Source: Chroococcopsis sp964623815
Lineage (GTDB): Bacteria; Cyanobacteriota; Cyanobacteriia; Cyanobacteriales; Microcystaceae
Direction: 5' to 3'
Length of the DNA: 64,000 nucleotides
Assembly: GCA_964623815.1 (NCBI GenBank)
Contig: CAZUVR010000009.1
Span: 39,514 to 103,513, forward strand
In this document: positions 25,316 through 35,200 of the stretch, one piece after another
Layout of the letters: every line of letters begins with the position of its first letter
Numbering within the stretch: position 1 is the stretch's first letter
Notes under the pieces: generated by a model
What the model was told of the DNA's origin: nothing
What the model saw: only the letters and a program-made list of their open reading frames with translations
Database searches by the model: none
Translations under genes and position numbers: made by a program

Positions 25316-28300
25316 CTAGGGGATAACCCAAATATTCGTATCGCCGAGAAGCACCCCAGGCGAAAAAGTAGCGAGTTGAGTCGGTGCGATCGCCCCCGTT
25401 CCGTCCACATCGTAGAATAAGCCCCCCGTCTGGTTATTGTAGACGAAACGATGATTCGGGGTGGTGGCTTTAGAACCGATGACGAACTGAGATTCTAGGA
25501 TCAACTCTCCCGCTCCCAAACCACCTTTAAAACCGGCGGCGGAAACTTCTAACAGGTCATCGAATTCATCGAATTGCACGATAGTATCGACTCCCTCGGT
25601 CGGTGAGGTGAACCGGAAGCGATCTAAACCGGCACTACCAGTTAAGGTATCCCGTCCCGAGCCACCGATTAAAATATCGTCGGCTAAACCACCGTCTAAA
25701 ATATCGTTACCAGCGCCGCCCGAAAGGGTATCGTTACTCAAACCGCCGTCAAGTTGGTTATTAAGATCGTTCCCCGTCAGGCTATCTTGCCACATCGAAC
25801 CGGTGAGGTTCTCGATCAAGGTAAGTTTATCACCTACTGCATCGCCACCGGTCGCCGTCGCGTTAGTTAAATTAACGGTGACACCGACGCTAGAAGAAGC
25901 ATAAGAAGCCGTATCGATGCCATTTCCACCATCGAGAATATCCCCGCCGAGTCCACCGATAAGCGTATCGTTACCATCCCCGCCGTTGAGGGTATCGTTA
26001 GCATAACTACTTCCCTTAAGTTCGATGATGCCGCGATAAGAAAAAGAGCTAGAAATATCGTTCCATTTTCCTGATGAGAGGAAATTCATATGTACGTAAT
26101 CTTCCTCATTCTTAAAGTTATCGGGTTGATCGGTATACCAATTGGTATAAGTTAAACTTTCACCGCTTGCCCATTTAAACTGGCCTTCGGTTACTTCGTC
26201 CGTTAAACCTATCCAGAATCGTTCAAATCGTTCCACTCCACCGAATGTATTCACCAGCCAGTTTTGCTCGTTTTGATCGTTCACGGTAACTAAATTTCCG
26301 CCGTAACTTTTAGCTTGAGCTTGGGCATCTTTCCATGAGCTGAAATTAGTTAAAAAGTAGAGATTACCGGAGTAGGTGAACAAATTACCATCACCGTAAG
26401 TGGTCAGATCACCGAACAATAAATCATTACCGCCCCCTCCAGCAAGGCTATCTTTGCCGTTACCTCCTATGAGGGTATTGGGGTTAGCGTTCCCCGTTAA
26501 AGTGTCATTTCTGGATGAGCCTTCTAGGTTTTCGATCGAGGTTAGGGTATCCCCTTGAGCATCTCCGCCAGTCACGCTATTCGTTGATAAGTTGATGTTA
26601 ACCCCTTGAATCGAAGCTCGATAAGCGGCCGTATCGCTTCCCGCCCCGCCGTCGAGGCTATCATTTCCCGCGCCGCCGGTAAGGGTATCGTTGCCCTCGA
26701 AACCGAACAGCTTATTATTAGCCCCGTTGCCGACCAGAGAATTATCGGATGTATTCCCCCTGCCATCAATGGCCAGATTTCCCCTTAAGGTGAGGTTTTC
26801 TAATGTAGGGCCTAATTGATAGGTAAAAGCCACTTGAACCTTATCTATACCTTTCCTGGCTCCGGCCGCGGTACCGGAATTACTTTGGTTTTCTAGTTGT
26901 TTCTCGTCGATGACATCGTTAGGGCTATCGATGATGTAGGTATCGTCCCCATCGCCCCCCACGAGGGTATCATTGCCCGCACCGCCATCTAGATAGTCGT
27001 TGCCGGAATCGCCTTCAATGTAGTTGTTGCCATTGTCGCCTGTCAATCCGTCGGCAAAAGGTGAACCCGTCACGTTTTCTATAGAGATTAGTTGATCACC
27101 CGTCGCGTTACCGCCGGATGTCTTTAAGGTGGAGAGGTTAACGTTAACGCCAGCCGTAGAGGTAATGTATAGGGCCATATCGCTACCGTTACCACCATTG
27201 ATAATATCGGCACCCGCGCCGCCGATGAGGGCATCGTCACCGTTATCACCGTTAAGGCTATCGTTACCGTCGCCCCCGTTGAGGAGGTTATTATTAGCAT
27301 CACCCGTTAGACTATCGGCAAAGGCTGAGCCTTCCAGGTTTTCGATAGAAATCAGGGTATCCCCCCCGGCATCGCCACCGGTTAGGGTATTGGTTAAAAG
27401 GTTGATGGTGACGGCGGCGGCGGAAGTGCTGTAACTGGCAGTATCTAAACCGCCTCCCCCGTCTAGAGTGTCGCTGCCGACTTCGCCTACTAAAATATCG
27501 TCGTCTTCATTGCCTTGGAGTTTATCATTACCTTTACCGCCTGCGATTATGTCTATACCTTTATTACCGGAGATGTTATCGTTACCGTCGCCGCCGGTGA
27601 TGCGATCGTTTCCATCGCCGCCCGTTAGAGTGGCGGGGGAGGTAACGCCGGGAGCCAGTTCGATAATATCATCGCCTAAACCGCCGTCAGCAGTAATGGT
27701 AGTTATACCCGAATATTCTTGTGATAGAGGGTTGTTAGTACCTTCTGTCTCGAAGGGTTTGCCACTTTCGGTAAAGTTGAAGGCGGTGATGGTGAGGATT
27801 TCTCCTTCGGCGTTGCTGCCTTTGTGGGTTACTTTAAAGTATTCGTTTTGATCTGTGGTAACGGTGAGGTCGTAGGGTGTGCTATCTACGGCAGGATTGG
27901 TGATGGTAACGCGAATATAGTAAGTCCCTGGCTCTATCGGGCTAGTAAGGTAGTCCGGAGCTGTGCCTTCGGCGGTGGAACTGTTAATAATCGTACCGTT
28001 ACTGTCGAGTAAATCGAGGTTAACGCTCTCCGTCGTACCGTTGAGTAGGAGTTTTAAGGCACCCGATTCGATGACATCTATTTTATACAGGTCAACCGTA
28101 TCGCTCTTCCCTACGCTATCGCTATAGGTTTCGTTACCCGCTAAGGAGGAGGAAACATCCGTAGCCGTAGCCAGGGTGTTATTAGGTTCTTTAATTACTA
28201 CTGAGGTAGTGGTAATAACTTGGGTTTGGATCGTAGAGGTTTTGACTGTATTGGTAACGCTAGAAGGTTGAGATGTGGTTTTTGTTGTAGAAGAAGTACG

Positions 28301-31300
28301 GAGGTTATTTAATGGTTTATCGACGGTCAAGGAACCTTTAGACGAATTATCATTAGTAATCTGATAAGTTGTACTGCCGTCATAGACGTATATTTGCACT
28401 TTTCCATTATTATCATTGTTACGGAATACTATACTATTACCTGAAATTTGAGGCTGACTATCTAGAAATCCAGAAATTTGTATAGGTAAATGCTGGGTTC
28501 CATCTCCATCATAGAGATAATAACCATCCCAATTACTCCACACCACGGTATTGCCTGAAATTGAAGGGTAAAAATCTTCTACATCGTTATCAGTAAGCTG
28601 CTGTTGTTCTTGACCATCGTATAGATAAATCTCCCAGTCATTACCATCCCAGCCCCGCCAAACTACTTTATCTCCCGACACTGCGGCAAAGTAGGACAAG
28701 TAAGAGTAGGTATCATCCTCATAAGTAATATAATCGGGCAGAGTATCAAGATATATCGTAGTCTCACCGTCATAAAAATATATATCGATAGAAGTTCCTC
28801 GATTTTCGTAATCAAAAACCGACCAAATTACGCTGTTACCTGAAATTATTGGGTAATGTAATATTTCTCTATTAATCTCGAAATTGTCGCTAATCTGAAA
28901 CTGGCTATCACCATCATAAAGATAAATTTCATTATTATTTTCCCAAGCTACATAATTCCCATCATTTACAGGACGATACCCACTACCTATAGAGATTATA
29001 TTACCGTCGATGCGTTCAACGTTATAAAAATAAATTTGGGCATTAACATCATACCAAACTACTCTATTATCTGAAATCGAAGGCAAATCATCATAGATAT
29101 TATTATCAGTTAGCTGAATGATTGTTTCACTTTCCCAGCCATCGAAAAGATAAATTTCTCTATCATTGCCGTCCTCATCACTCCAAACTACGTTATCTCC
29201 AGAAATTACAGGTCTAGCATACTTATTATCACTAAGCTTAACTATTTTGCCGCTATCGTAGTAGAAATAAAGTCCGTCGGTACCCCGCCAAGCAACATTT
29301 ATATCTGGAGGACTCGGATCATCGTCTACGATCGTTAAACTAGCGTTATTCTGCGCCCCCAACGTCGCCCCACCGCTTGGATTTGATAAAGCTAAAGATA
29401 CAGTTTCATTACCTTCAAATAAGGCATCATCGGCGATCGGAATAGATACGGTTTTACTCGTTTCCCCATTGGCAAAAGTTACCGTAATCGGCGCATTATT
29501 ATAGTCCCCTGGTGCGGTGGCACTGCCGTGACTCGGGGTGAGTCTCACGCTTACCGCCCCATTGCTGCCGTTGGTACGAGTCAGGGTGATGACATTAACT
29601 GGTGTACCGTTTTCATTAACGCTGTAATTAGCCGCACTAAAGGCGATTACCCCCGGTCTCAGGGGTGGAGTATCGTTATCGACGATCGTTAAAGTAGCGT
29701 TTTTCTGCGCCCCCAGCGTCGCGCCACCGGTGAGGTGTGATAAAACCAGCGCGATAGTCTCGTTACTTTCGATCGCGGTATCGTTGACGATGGGAATCGA
29801 TACACTTTTTCTTGTTTCCCCGTTGGCGAAAGTTACGGTAATCGGCGCTTTATTATAATCCCCAGGTGCGATCGCCGTTCCGTTACTCGGAGTCAGCCTC
29901 ACGCTTACCACCCCGCTAGTCCCATTAGTGCGGGTGAGGGTAATTACATTCACCGGTGTTCCGTTTTCGTTAACGCTGTAATTGGCCGAACTAAAAGCGA
30001 TTACCCCCGGTTTCGGTGATGTGGGATTGATTTTTACCTGCGATTTTGCGTTAGGCCCGGTATTAAGCGTTAATCCTTTGCCATTCTTACTCGCTAAAAT
30101 AGGAGTTGGCCCGGTACTGCACTTTTTACTATAGTTGTAATCTAGTAGGGTGACAGCAGGACTATTAAACTCCTTGGTATAACCGAAGCGACCATAACCG
30201 ACGCGGAAATAAGCCGTTAATTCTGCTTTCAATTGCCCACTCATATCGAACATACACAGCGGATCATTAAAATTCAATTCTGCGAGGCGGACTTTACCAT
30301 CCTTGTCCGGATCTTTCAAATTGAAGCCCACCTGCCCGAGTATACCCCCACCAACACCCACTTCAGCCACAGCACCACTAACGGCGGCAAATGCTTTAAG
30401 ACTGGCGTTCAGGGTCAGTTCGTTGATGTCTTTGTTTTCCTTGAGATCGTTGATAAAGAATCCCGAAGTAAGATCGAATTTATTGGTAGTAAAATCTAGT
30501 CCCTTCGTATCGAAACCGAAACTTAGATCCACGTTTGCGCCGAATTTACCTTGAACTTTAGCTCCCACGGGGCCGATGATCGGGAAAAACTGCTCGTAGA
30601 GAAAGATAAAATCGAGATTGGGTAGATCATACTCGAATAGAGTTACATCTTTTTTTCCCAGTAATAGGTTAATGGCCGCACCCGGATTAGACAGTAGGGG
30701 GAAGGTGAGTCCAGAAATACCCTTTGTATCATTGAAAAACTTAGTTACCTGGCTGTTATTATTTTGGCTTGGGTTTGAACTACCCACTAACGAAGGAGTA
30801 GCGTTATTTAAAGCCCCAGCATTATAGATATTAAAATTGCCGAGGTTGTAGTTTCCTAAGTCAATCCAAACGTTATTACCGCCGGTTTTAATGGTTTTCA
30901 GTAAGTCTCCAACTTTTTTGATCGACTCGATGAAACGTTTGTCTTCCGCGTCTATATAACCGAGGGCTTTAGCCACATCTAGGACGGTAATTTGAAACTT
31001 GCCGAGGTCGATTTTCTTCGTCAGCACATCGATGATCGGCTCGACGGGTTTATAAACTTTCTGAATATTGGTAAGTAGGGGTGAGGCGAATTTACCGAAG
31101 AATGATCCTGCATCTATCTTGACGTTATTTAAAGACACCGTGGGAGCGGTTCCGAAAGTTCCCAAGCGATCGCTATCCGCATTAACCTTATTGAAAGTCC
31201 AGCCTACATTTATATCAGCTCCTAAAGATGGTAAAACCTTGGAATCATTAAAGGTGGTTTTGGTGTTGAGGTTTATCCCCGCCGAACCGCTTAAGGTAGC

Positions 31301-32086
31301 ATCTAAGTTAATATTAGAAAACTCCGCCCCTGATAGGCGGTTATCACTTCCACCTTTTAAATCGATCGCGAATTTCCCCTCGAATCCCGTGGGCTTATTG
31401 GCAATATTCGCAACATCGATCGATAACGGGCCTAGTTTCCCCTGAGCGCCATTTAGGGTAATACCTGATTTAAGGGAGAGGCTGAATTCATTGGCCACGC
31501 TAGTATCGACGAAGAAAGTCTGATTTTTATCCAATCCGAATTTGAGGTTAAAATCGAACCCCAATTGAGAGCTAACATTACCTTTAATATCCAGCCCCAA
31601 ACCCGGTAAATCCGCCCCCAATCCTAGAGATGTGGTGCCCCCGAGGTTCGTTAATCCCCGTCCGATTTTTAATTGAATATCTAGACCCTTAGCGGTCTGA
31701 GCAACAAAAATATCTTTACTATCGATAACTTTATTGCCGTCCAAATCTTGCAACAAGTTTAATGGCTTTAAAGCCGCGAACAACGCGGATCTTAACTGCT
31801 CCGCCGTAGCGTTAGCGGGCAATCTGTTTAATTCACGATTAATATCATCACGAAAATCGTTAATAATTTGCTGTCCGTTACTGAGTTTACTCCCAATAAT
31901 GGGTAATTTAGTATTCGATAATATTTGGGCGTTAAGGGAGTTTTGAAGCTGTCCCAAAAAACTATCAATACCCGTTCTTATCGCTTCTTTAGAAAAAGTG
32001 GTGCTTGCTAAATTAATTCTCGCCAGTTTTTGAGCTTTTGGCGTGAAAGTATAGGATTTTAAAAAAATGGTGTTTGTATTCTTCAT
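25316..32086 (-). CDS. Giant RTX exoprotein A with Calx-beta, propeller, PPC and C-type lectin modules
   Basis: This protein has 2256 residues. The N-terminal module (about 1-690) is homologous to that of giant B and has EF-hand-like loops (DLDGNKVIDSKD, DPDKDGKVRLAE). Two Calx-beta repeats (about 694-920) open with GVIAFSxANYSVNENG. A TolB-like beta-propeller (about 929-1250) repeats VVWxxxDGN...EIYLYDG. A Thr/Ser linker and a PPC domain (about 1300-1400, TYYIRVTI) follow. RTX nonapeptides (about 1480-1895; GGDGNDxLxGG), one C-type lectin domain (about 1902-2025; WIGLTDEVTEGQFKW, WYTDQPDNF, KWNDI) and more RTX come next. The last 90 residues are shared with three other proteins here. No N-terminal signal peptide is seen, which fits type I secretion. 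It is probably a Ca-binding surface or matrix protein; role inferred. Confidence 0.88.
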   Translation of the reverse strand: MKNTNTIFLKSYTFTPKAQKLARINLASTTFSKEAIRTGIDSFLGQLQNSLNAQILSNTKLPIIGSKLSNGQQIINDFRDDINRELNRLPANATAEQLRSALFAALKPLNLLQDLDGNKVIDSKDIFVAQTAKGLDIQLKIGRGLTNLGGTTSLGLGADLPGLGLDIKGNVSSQLGFDFNLKFGLDKNQTFFVDTSVANEFSLSLKSGITLNGAQGKLGPLSIDVANIANKPTGFEGKFAIDLKGGSDNRLSGAEFSNINLDATLSGSAGINLNTKTTFNDSKVLPSLGADINVGWTFNKVNADSDRLGTFGTAPTVSLNNVKIDAGSFFGKFASPLLTNIQKVYKPVEPIIDVLTKKIDLGKFQITVLDVAKALGYIDAEDKRFIESIKKVGDLLKTIKTGGNNVWIDLGNYNLGNFNIYNAGALNNATPSLVGSSNPSQNNNSQVTKFFNDTKGISGLTFPLLSNPGAAINLLLGKKDVTLFEYDLPNLDFIFLYEQFFPIIGPVGAKVQGKFGANVDLSFGFDTKGLDFTTNKFDLTSGFFINDLKENKDINELTLNASLKAFAAVSGAVAEVGVGGGILGQVGFNLKDPDKDGKVRLAELNFNDPLCMFDMSGQLKAELTAYFRVGYGRFGYTKEFNSPAVTLLDYNYSKKCSTGPTPILASKNGKGLTLNTGPNAKSQVKINPTSPKPGVIAFSSANYSVNENGTPVNVITLTRTNGTSGVVSVRLTPSNGTAIAPGDYNKAPITVTFANGETRKSVSIPIVNDTAIESNETIALVLSHLTGGATLGAQKNATLTIVDNDTPPLRPGVIAFSAANYSVNENGTPVNVITLTRTNGSNGAVSVRLTPSHGSATAPGDYNNAPITVTFANGETSKTVSIPIADDALFEGNETVSLALSNPSGGATLGAQNNASLTIVDDDPSPPDINVAWRGTDGLYFYYDSGKIVKLSDNKYARPVISGDNVVWSDEDGNDREIYLFDGWESETIIQLTDNNIYDDLPSISDNRVVWYDVNAQIYFYNVERIDGNIISIGSGYRPVNDGNYVAWENNNEIYLYDGDSQFQISDNFEINREILHYPIISGNSVIWSVFDYENRGTSIDIYFYDGETTIYLDTLPDYITYEDDTYSYLSYFAAVSGDKVVWRGWDGNDWEIYLYDGQEQQQLTDNDVEDFYPSISGNTVVWSNWDGYYLYDGDGTQHLPIQISGFLDSQPQISGNSIVFRNNDNNGKVQIYVYDGSTTYQITNDNSSKGSLTVDKPLNNLRTSSTTKTTSQPSSVTNTVKTSTIQTQVITTTSVVIKEPNNTLATATDVSSSLAGNETYSDSVGKSDTVDLYKIDVIESGALKLLLNGTTESVNLDLLDSNGTIINSSTAEGTAPDYLTSPIEPGTYYIRVTITNPAVDSTPYDLTVTTDQNEYFKVTHKGSNAEGEILTITAFNFTESGKPFETEGTNNPLSQEYSGITTITADGGLGDDIIELAPGVTSPATLTGGDGNDRITGGDGNDNISGNKGIDIIAGGKGNDKLQGNEDDDILVGEVGSDTLDGGGGLDTASYSTSAAAVTINLLTNTLTGGDAGGDTLISIENLEGSAFADSLTGDANNNLLNGGDGNDSLNGDNGDDALIGGAGADIINGGNGSDMALYITSTAGVNVNLSTLKTSGGNATGDQLISIENVTGSPFADGLTGDNGNNYIEGDSGNDYLDGGAGNDTLVGGDGDDTYIIDSPNDVIDEKQLENQSNSGTAAGARKGIDKVQVAFTYQLGPTLENLTLRGNLAIDGRGNTSDNSLVGNGANNKLFGFEGNDTLTGGAGNDSLDGGAGSDTAAYRASIQGVNINLSTNSVTGGDAQGDTLTSIENLEGSSRNDTLTGNANPNTLIGGNGKDSLAGGGGNDLLFGDLTTYGDGNLFTYSGNLYFLTNFSSWKDAQAQAKSYGGNLVTVNDQNEQNWLVNTFGGVERFERFWIGLTDEVTEGQFKWASGESLTYTNWYTDQPDNFKNEEDYVHMNFLSSGKWNDISSSFSYRGIIELKGSSYANDTLNGGDGNDTLIGGLGGDILDGGNGIDTASYASSSVGVTVNLTNATATGGDAVGDKLTLIENLTGSMWQDSLTGNDLNNQLDGGLSNDTLSGGAGNDILDGGLADDILIGGSGRDTLTGSAGLDRFRFTSPTEGVDTIVQFDEFDDLLEVSAAGFKGGLGAGELILESQFVIGSKATTPNHRFVYNNQTGGLFYDVDGTGAIAPTQLATFSPGVLLGDTNIWVIP

Positions 32087-32232
32087 CGTCTGATTTTCCT
32101 TTTGATTTTGAGGATATAGAAAATTTAGTTATTAGGGGAACATTTCCAATATAGAACTGCAACTAGGAGCGAAAATAGTATCTACCTAACCTCGAAAACT
32201 TTGAGGCGTTGCCACTAGTCTGATCGCTGGTT

Positions 32233-35200
32233 CTAAGGGATAACTAGAATGTTAGTGGCACCGAGAACCACTACTGGCGAAAAAGTAGCGATTTGAGTTG
32301 GGGCGATCGCACCCGTTCCGTCCACATCGTAGAATAAGCCTCCTGTCTGGTTATTGTAGAGGAAACGATGATTTACTGTGGTCGCTCTAGAACCGATGAG
32401 GAACTGAGATGGCGAAATAGACGAACCCACCGGCAAACCACCCTTAAAGTTAGGGCCAGAAACTTCGAGCCTATCGTTAGCGGGATCGAAATCGATAACG
32501 CGATCGTTCCCCTCCGTGGTCAGTAGGAAGCGGAAACGATCAGCCCCCGTGCCGCCGGTTAAAGTATCATTACCCACGCCCCCTATTAAAGTATCGTTCC
32601 CCGCACCGCCGGTAAGGGAATCGTTACCTCCGCCGCCGGTTAAAGTATCATTACCCGCGCCGCCGTCGATTGCGTTAGTCAACTCATTACCAGTGAGGCT
32701 ATCTGGCGAATCCGAGCCGACGAGGTTTTCAATCGAAATAAATTTATCGCCCGTCGCCTCGCCACCAGTAGCCGTTGAGAGGGTTAAATTAACCGTGACA
32801 CCGCTGCTAGAATAGAGGTAGGAAACCGTATCCTTACCATCGCCACCGTCGAGGGTATCGCCGCCGAGGCCGCCTATTAAAGTGTCCTCATTGGATTGTC
32901 CGCTGAGGCTATCGTTACCGTTACCCCCGGTTAAGATGTTCTCGTCTCTGTCCCCGATTAAGGTGTCATTCCCGGCCGAGCCTTCGATATTTTCGATCGA
33001 CTTAAGAATATCACCTTGAGCGTCACCTCCTATGCCCATATTTGTCAGTAAGCTGACGTTAACCGCTGCCGGAGAATTTCGATAACTCGCGGTATCGTCT
33101 TTTCCATCACCATTGATGGTATCGCTCCCCGCCCCACCGATGAGCGTATCGAAACCACCTCGGCCTGAGAGCTTATTATTAGCCCCGTTGCCGATGATTA
33201 GGTTATCAAAATCATTCCCTTTACCATCGATGGGGAGATTGCCGGTTAAAATCAGGTTTTCTAAACTATCGCCTAAAGTGTACTTAAAAGATACTTGGAC
33301 AGTATCTAGGCCGCCGTCACCCCCACCAGAGTCGATAATATCCTTAGAATTATCGAGGATGTAGGTATCATCTCCATCACCCCCTATGAGAGTATCGTTA
33401 CCTGCACCGCCATCGAGGGTATCATTACCAGCACTACCAGCGAGGTAATTATTAGCGCTATCACCCGTCAATCGATCGTTAAAGCCTGAACCGACTGCAT
33501 TTTCTATAGAAATCAGTCGATCTCCCGTAGCGTCGCCGCCGGTTGCCGTTAGAGTAGCGAGGTTAACGGTAACGCCCGCCCCGGAAGTAAGGTAAGATGC
33601 CGTATCGATACCATTACCCCCGTTGACAATATCCGCTCCCGGACCCCCGTTAAGAATATCATTACCCGCCTCACCGTTAAGGGTATCGTTACCGGCACCA
33701 CCATTGAGGAGATTATTACCCGTATCGCCGGTTAAGCTATCGGCAAAAGCCGAACCTTCGAGATTTTCGATACCGAGGAGCGTATCACCTTGAGCGTCTC
33801 CACCGCTCAGGGTATTGGTTAACAGGTTGACGCGCACTGCCCCGGGTGAGGTGGCGTAACTGGCGGTATCGTCACCGGTTCCCCCGTCAAGGCGATCGCT
33901 ACCCGCGCCACCGGTTAAGCGATCGCTACCTATCTCCCCGTTAAGTACGTCGTTGCCGCCATCCCCGTTGAGGGTATCGTTACCAGTTCCTCCATTGATG
34001 GTATCGTTACCCTCTGCTCCGTCGAGGGAGTCATTTTGTCCGCCGCCCCTGACGTTGTTATTGAGAGCGTTACTGGAAGCGTAGAAAGAAATTTTATAGT
34101 TACCGGAGGTGGCTGTAATTTCTTTTCGGGTTTCCTCCGAGAAAGGAGAAGCCGGATCGTTACCACTCGCGCTGACACTAACATAATAAGTATCGGCGTT
34201 GGGGGCTACGAGTAGGATAGATGAGCCTGTGGCGGAACTGGAATTATCGCTGAAAGCTAATCTCCTGCCTCGAGAATCGTACAGCCAGATCGCACCGTTT
34301 AAACTGGAATTGATTTCGGAGGTTATCAGTTTAACTTCTATTACCTCATTTTGAGCCAGTTGAATTTTATAGAAATCCACATCGTATTTAGGTAATTTAC
34401 CGGCGTTATTACCGATCGTACCGAGCAGCTCGAAAATACCCTTGTTAGTAGCGTTCAAACCCGTGTCTAAAGCGGTGGCGATCGTTTCCCCCTCACTGTC
34501 TAGGTTGGTCAGGTTTATTTCCGCTTTCTGGATGGCATTACTGAAGGCTTTATTACCGCCGTTAATACTAGTGTCTATAGATTGTCCCGCCGTACCAAGG
34601 GTTTTATCCCAGGCGCGGAAACTAACCGAAGCGATGCCGACAAAACCGGCTTTGGGAAGGAAACGCAGTTTGTGGGTGGCATCGAGTAATAAGGCGGACT
34701 TGAGATTAACGCCCGGTACATCGAGCCAAATATCTTTAAAATCATTGCCGAATGTGAGGGAATATTGCCACTTACCGTTAGTATTATCGATCGAGGTGAT
34801 GGCGATCGCTTTTTGGGGATTACCATCGTTGTCGATGATGGCGTTATCCAGGAGAATTTCCGCCAGGGTATTACCTAAAGGAGCCGTGTTTTTATTGCTG
34901 ATGGGGGCGAGTTTACCGATGGCACCCCCGGAAGGCGCGAAACTCGGAGCCGCGTTGGTAACATCCACCATCGCCGTTTCGAGCGCCGTACTGAAAGCCG
35001 TTCCCGAACCGTTGCGGGTAACATCGGCTGTTAAACCAGCGACTCCACTACTACCATCCCAAGCTCTAAAACTAATACTAGATGGCCCGATAACGTTGAG
35101 CTTGGGAACGAAGCGAATTCGATTATTGCTATCTAATAAAAGCGCCCGGGTTTGACTGACGGCACCGATGTTAGACCAACTGCCGCCATTATCGAGGGAA

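Noticed and set aside
25600..27650. CRISPR-like or satellite repeats in the DNA of giant A (and similar in B and C)
   Set aside because: The periodicity is 27 bases in frame with nonapeptide RTX codons; there are no constant repeats with unique spacers.
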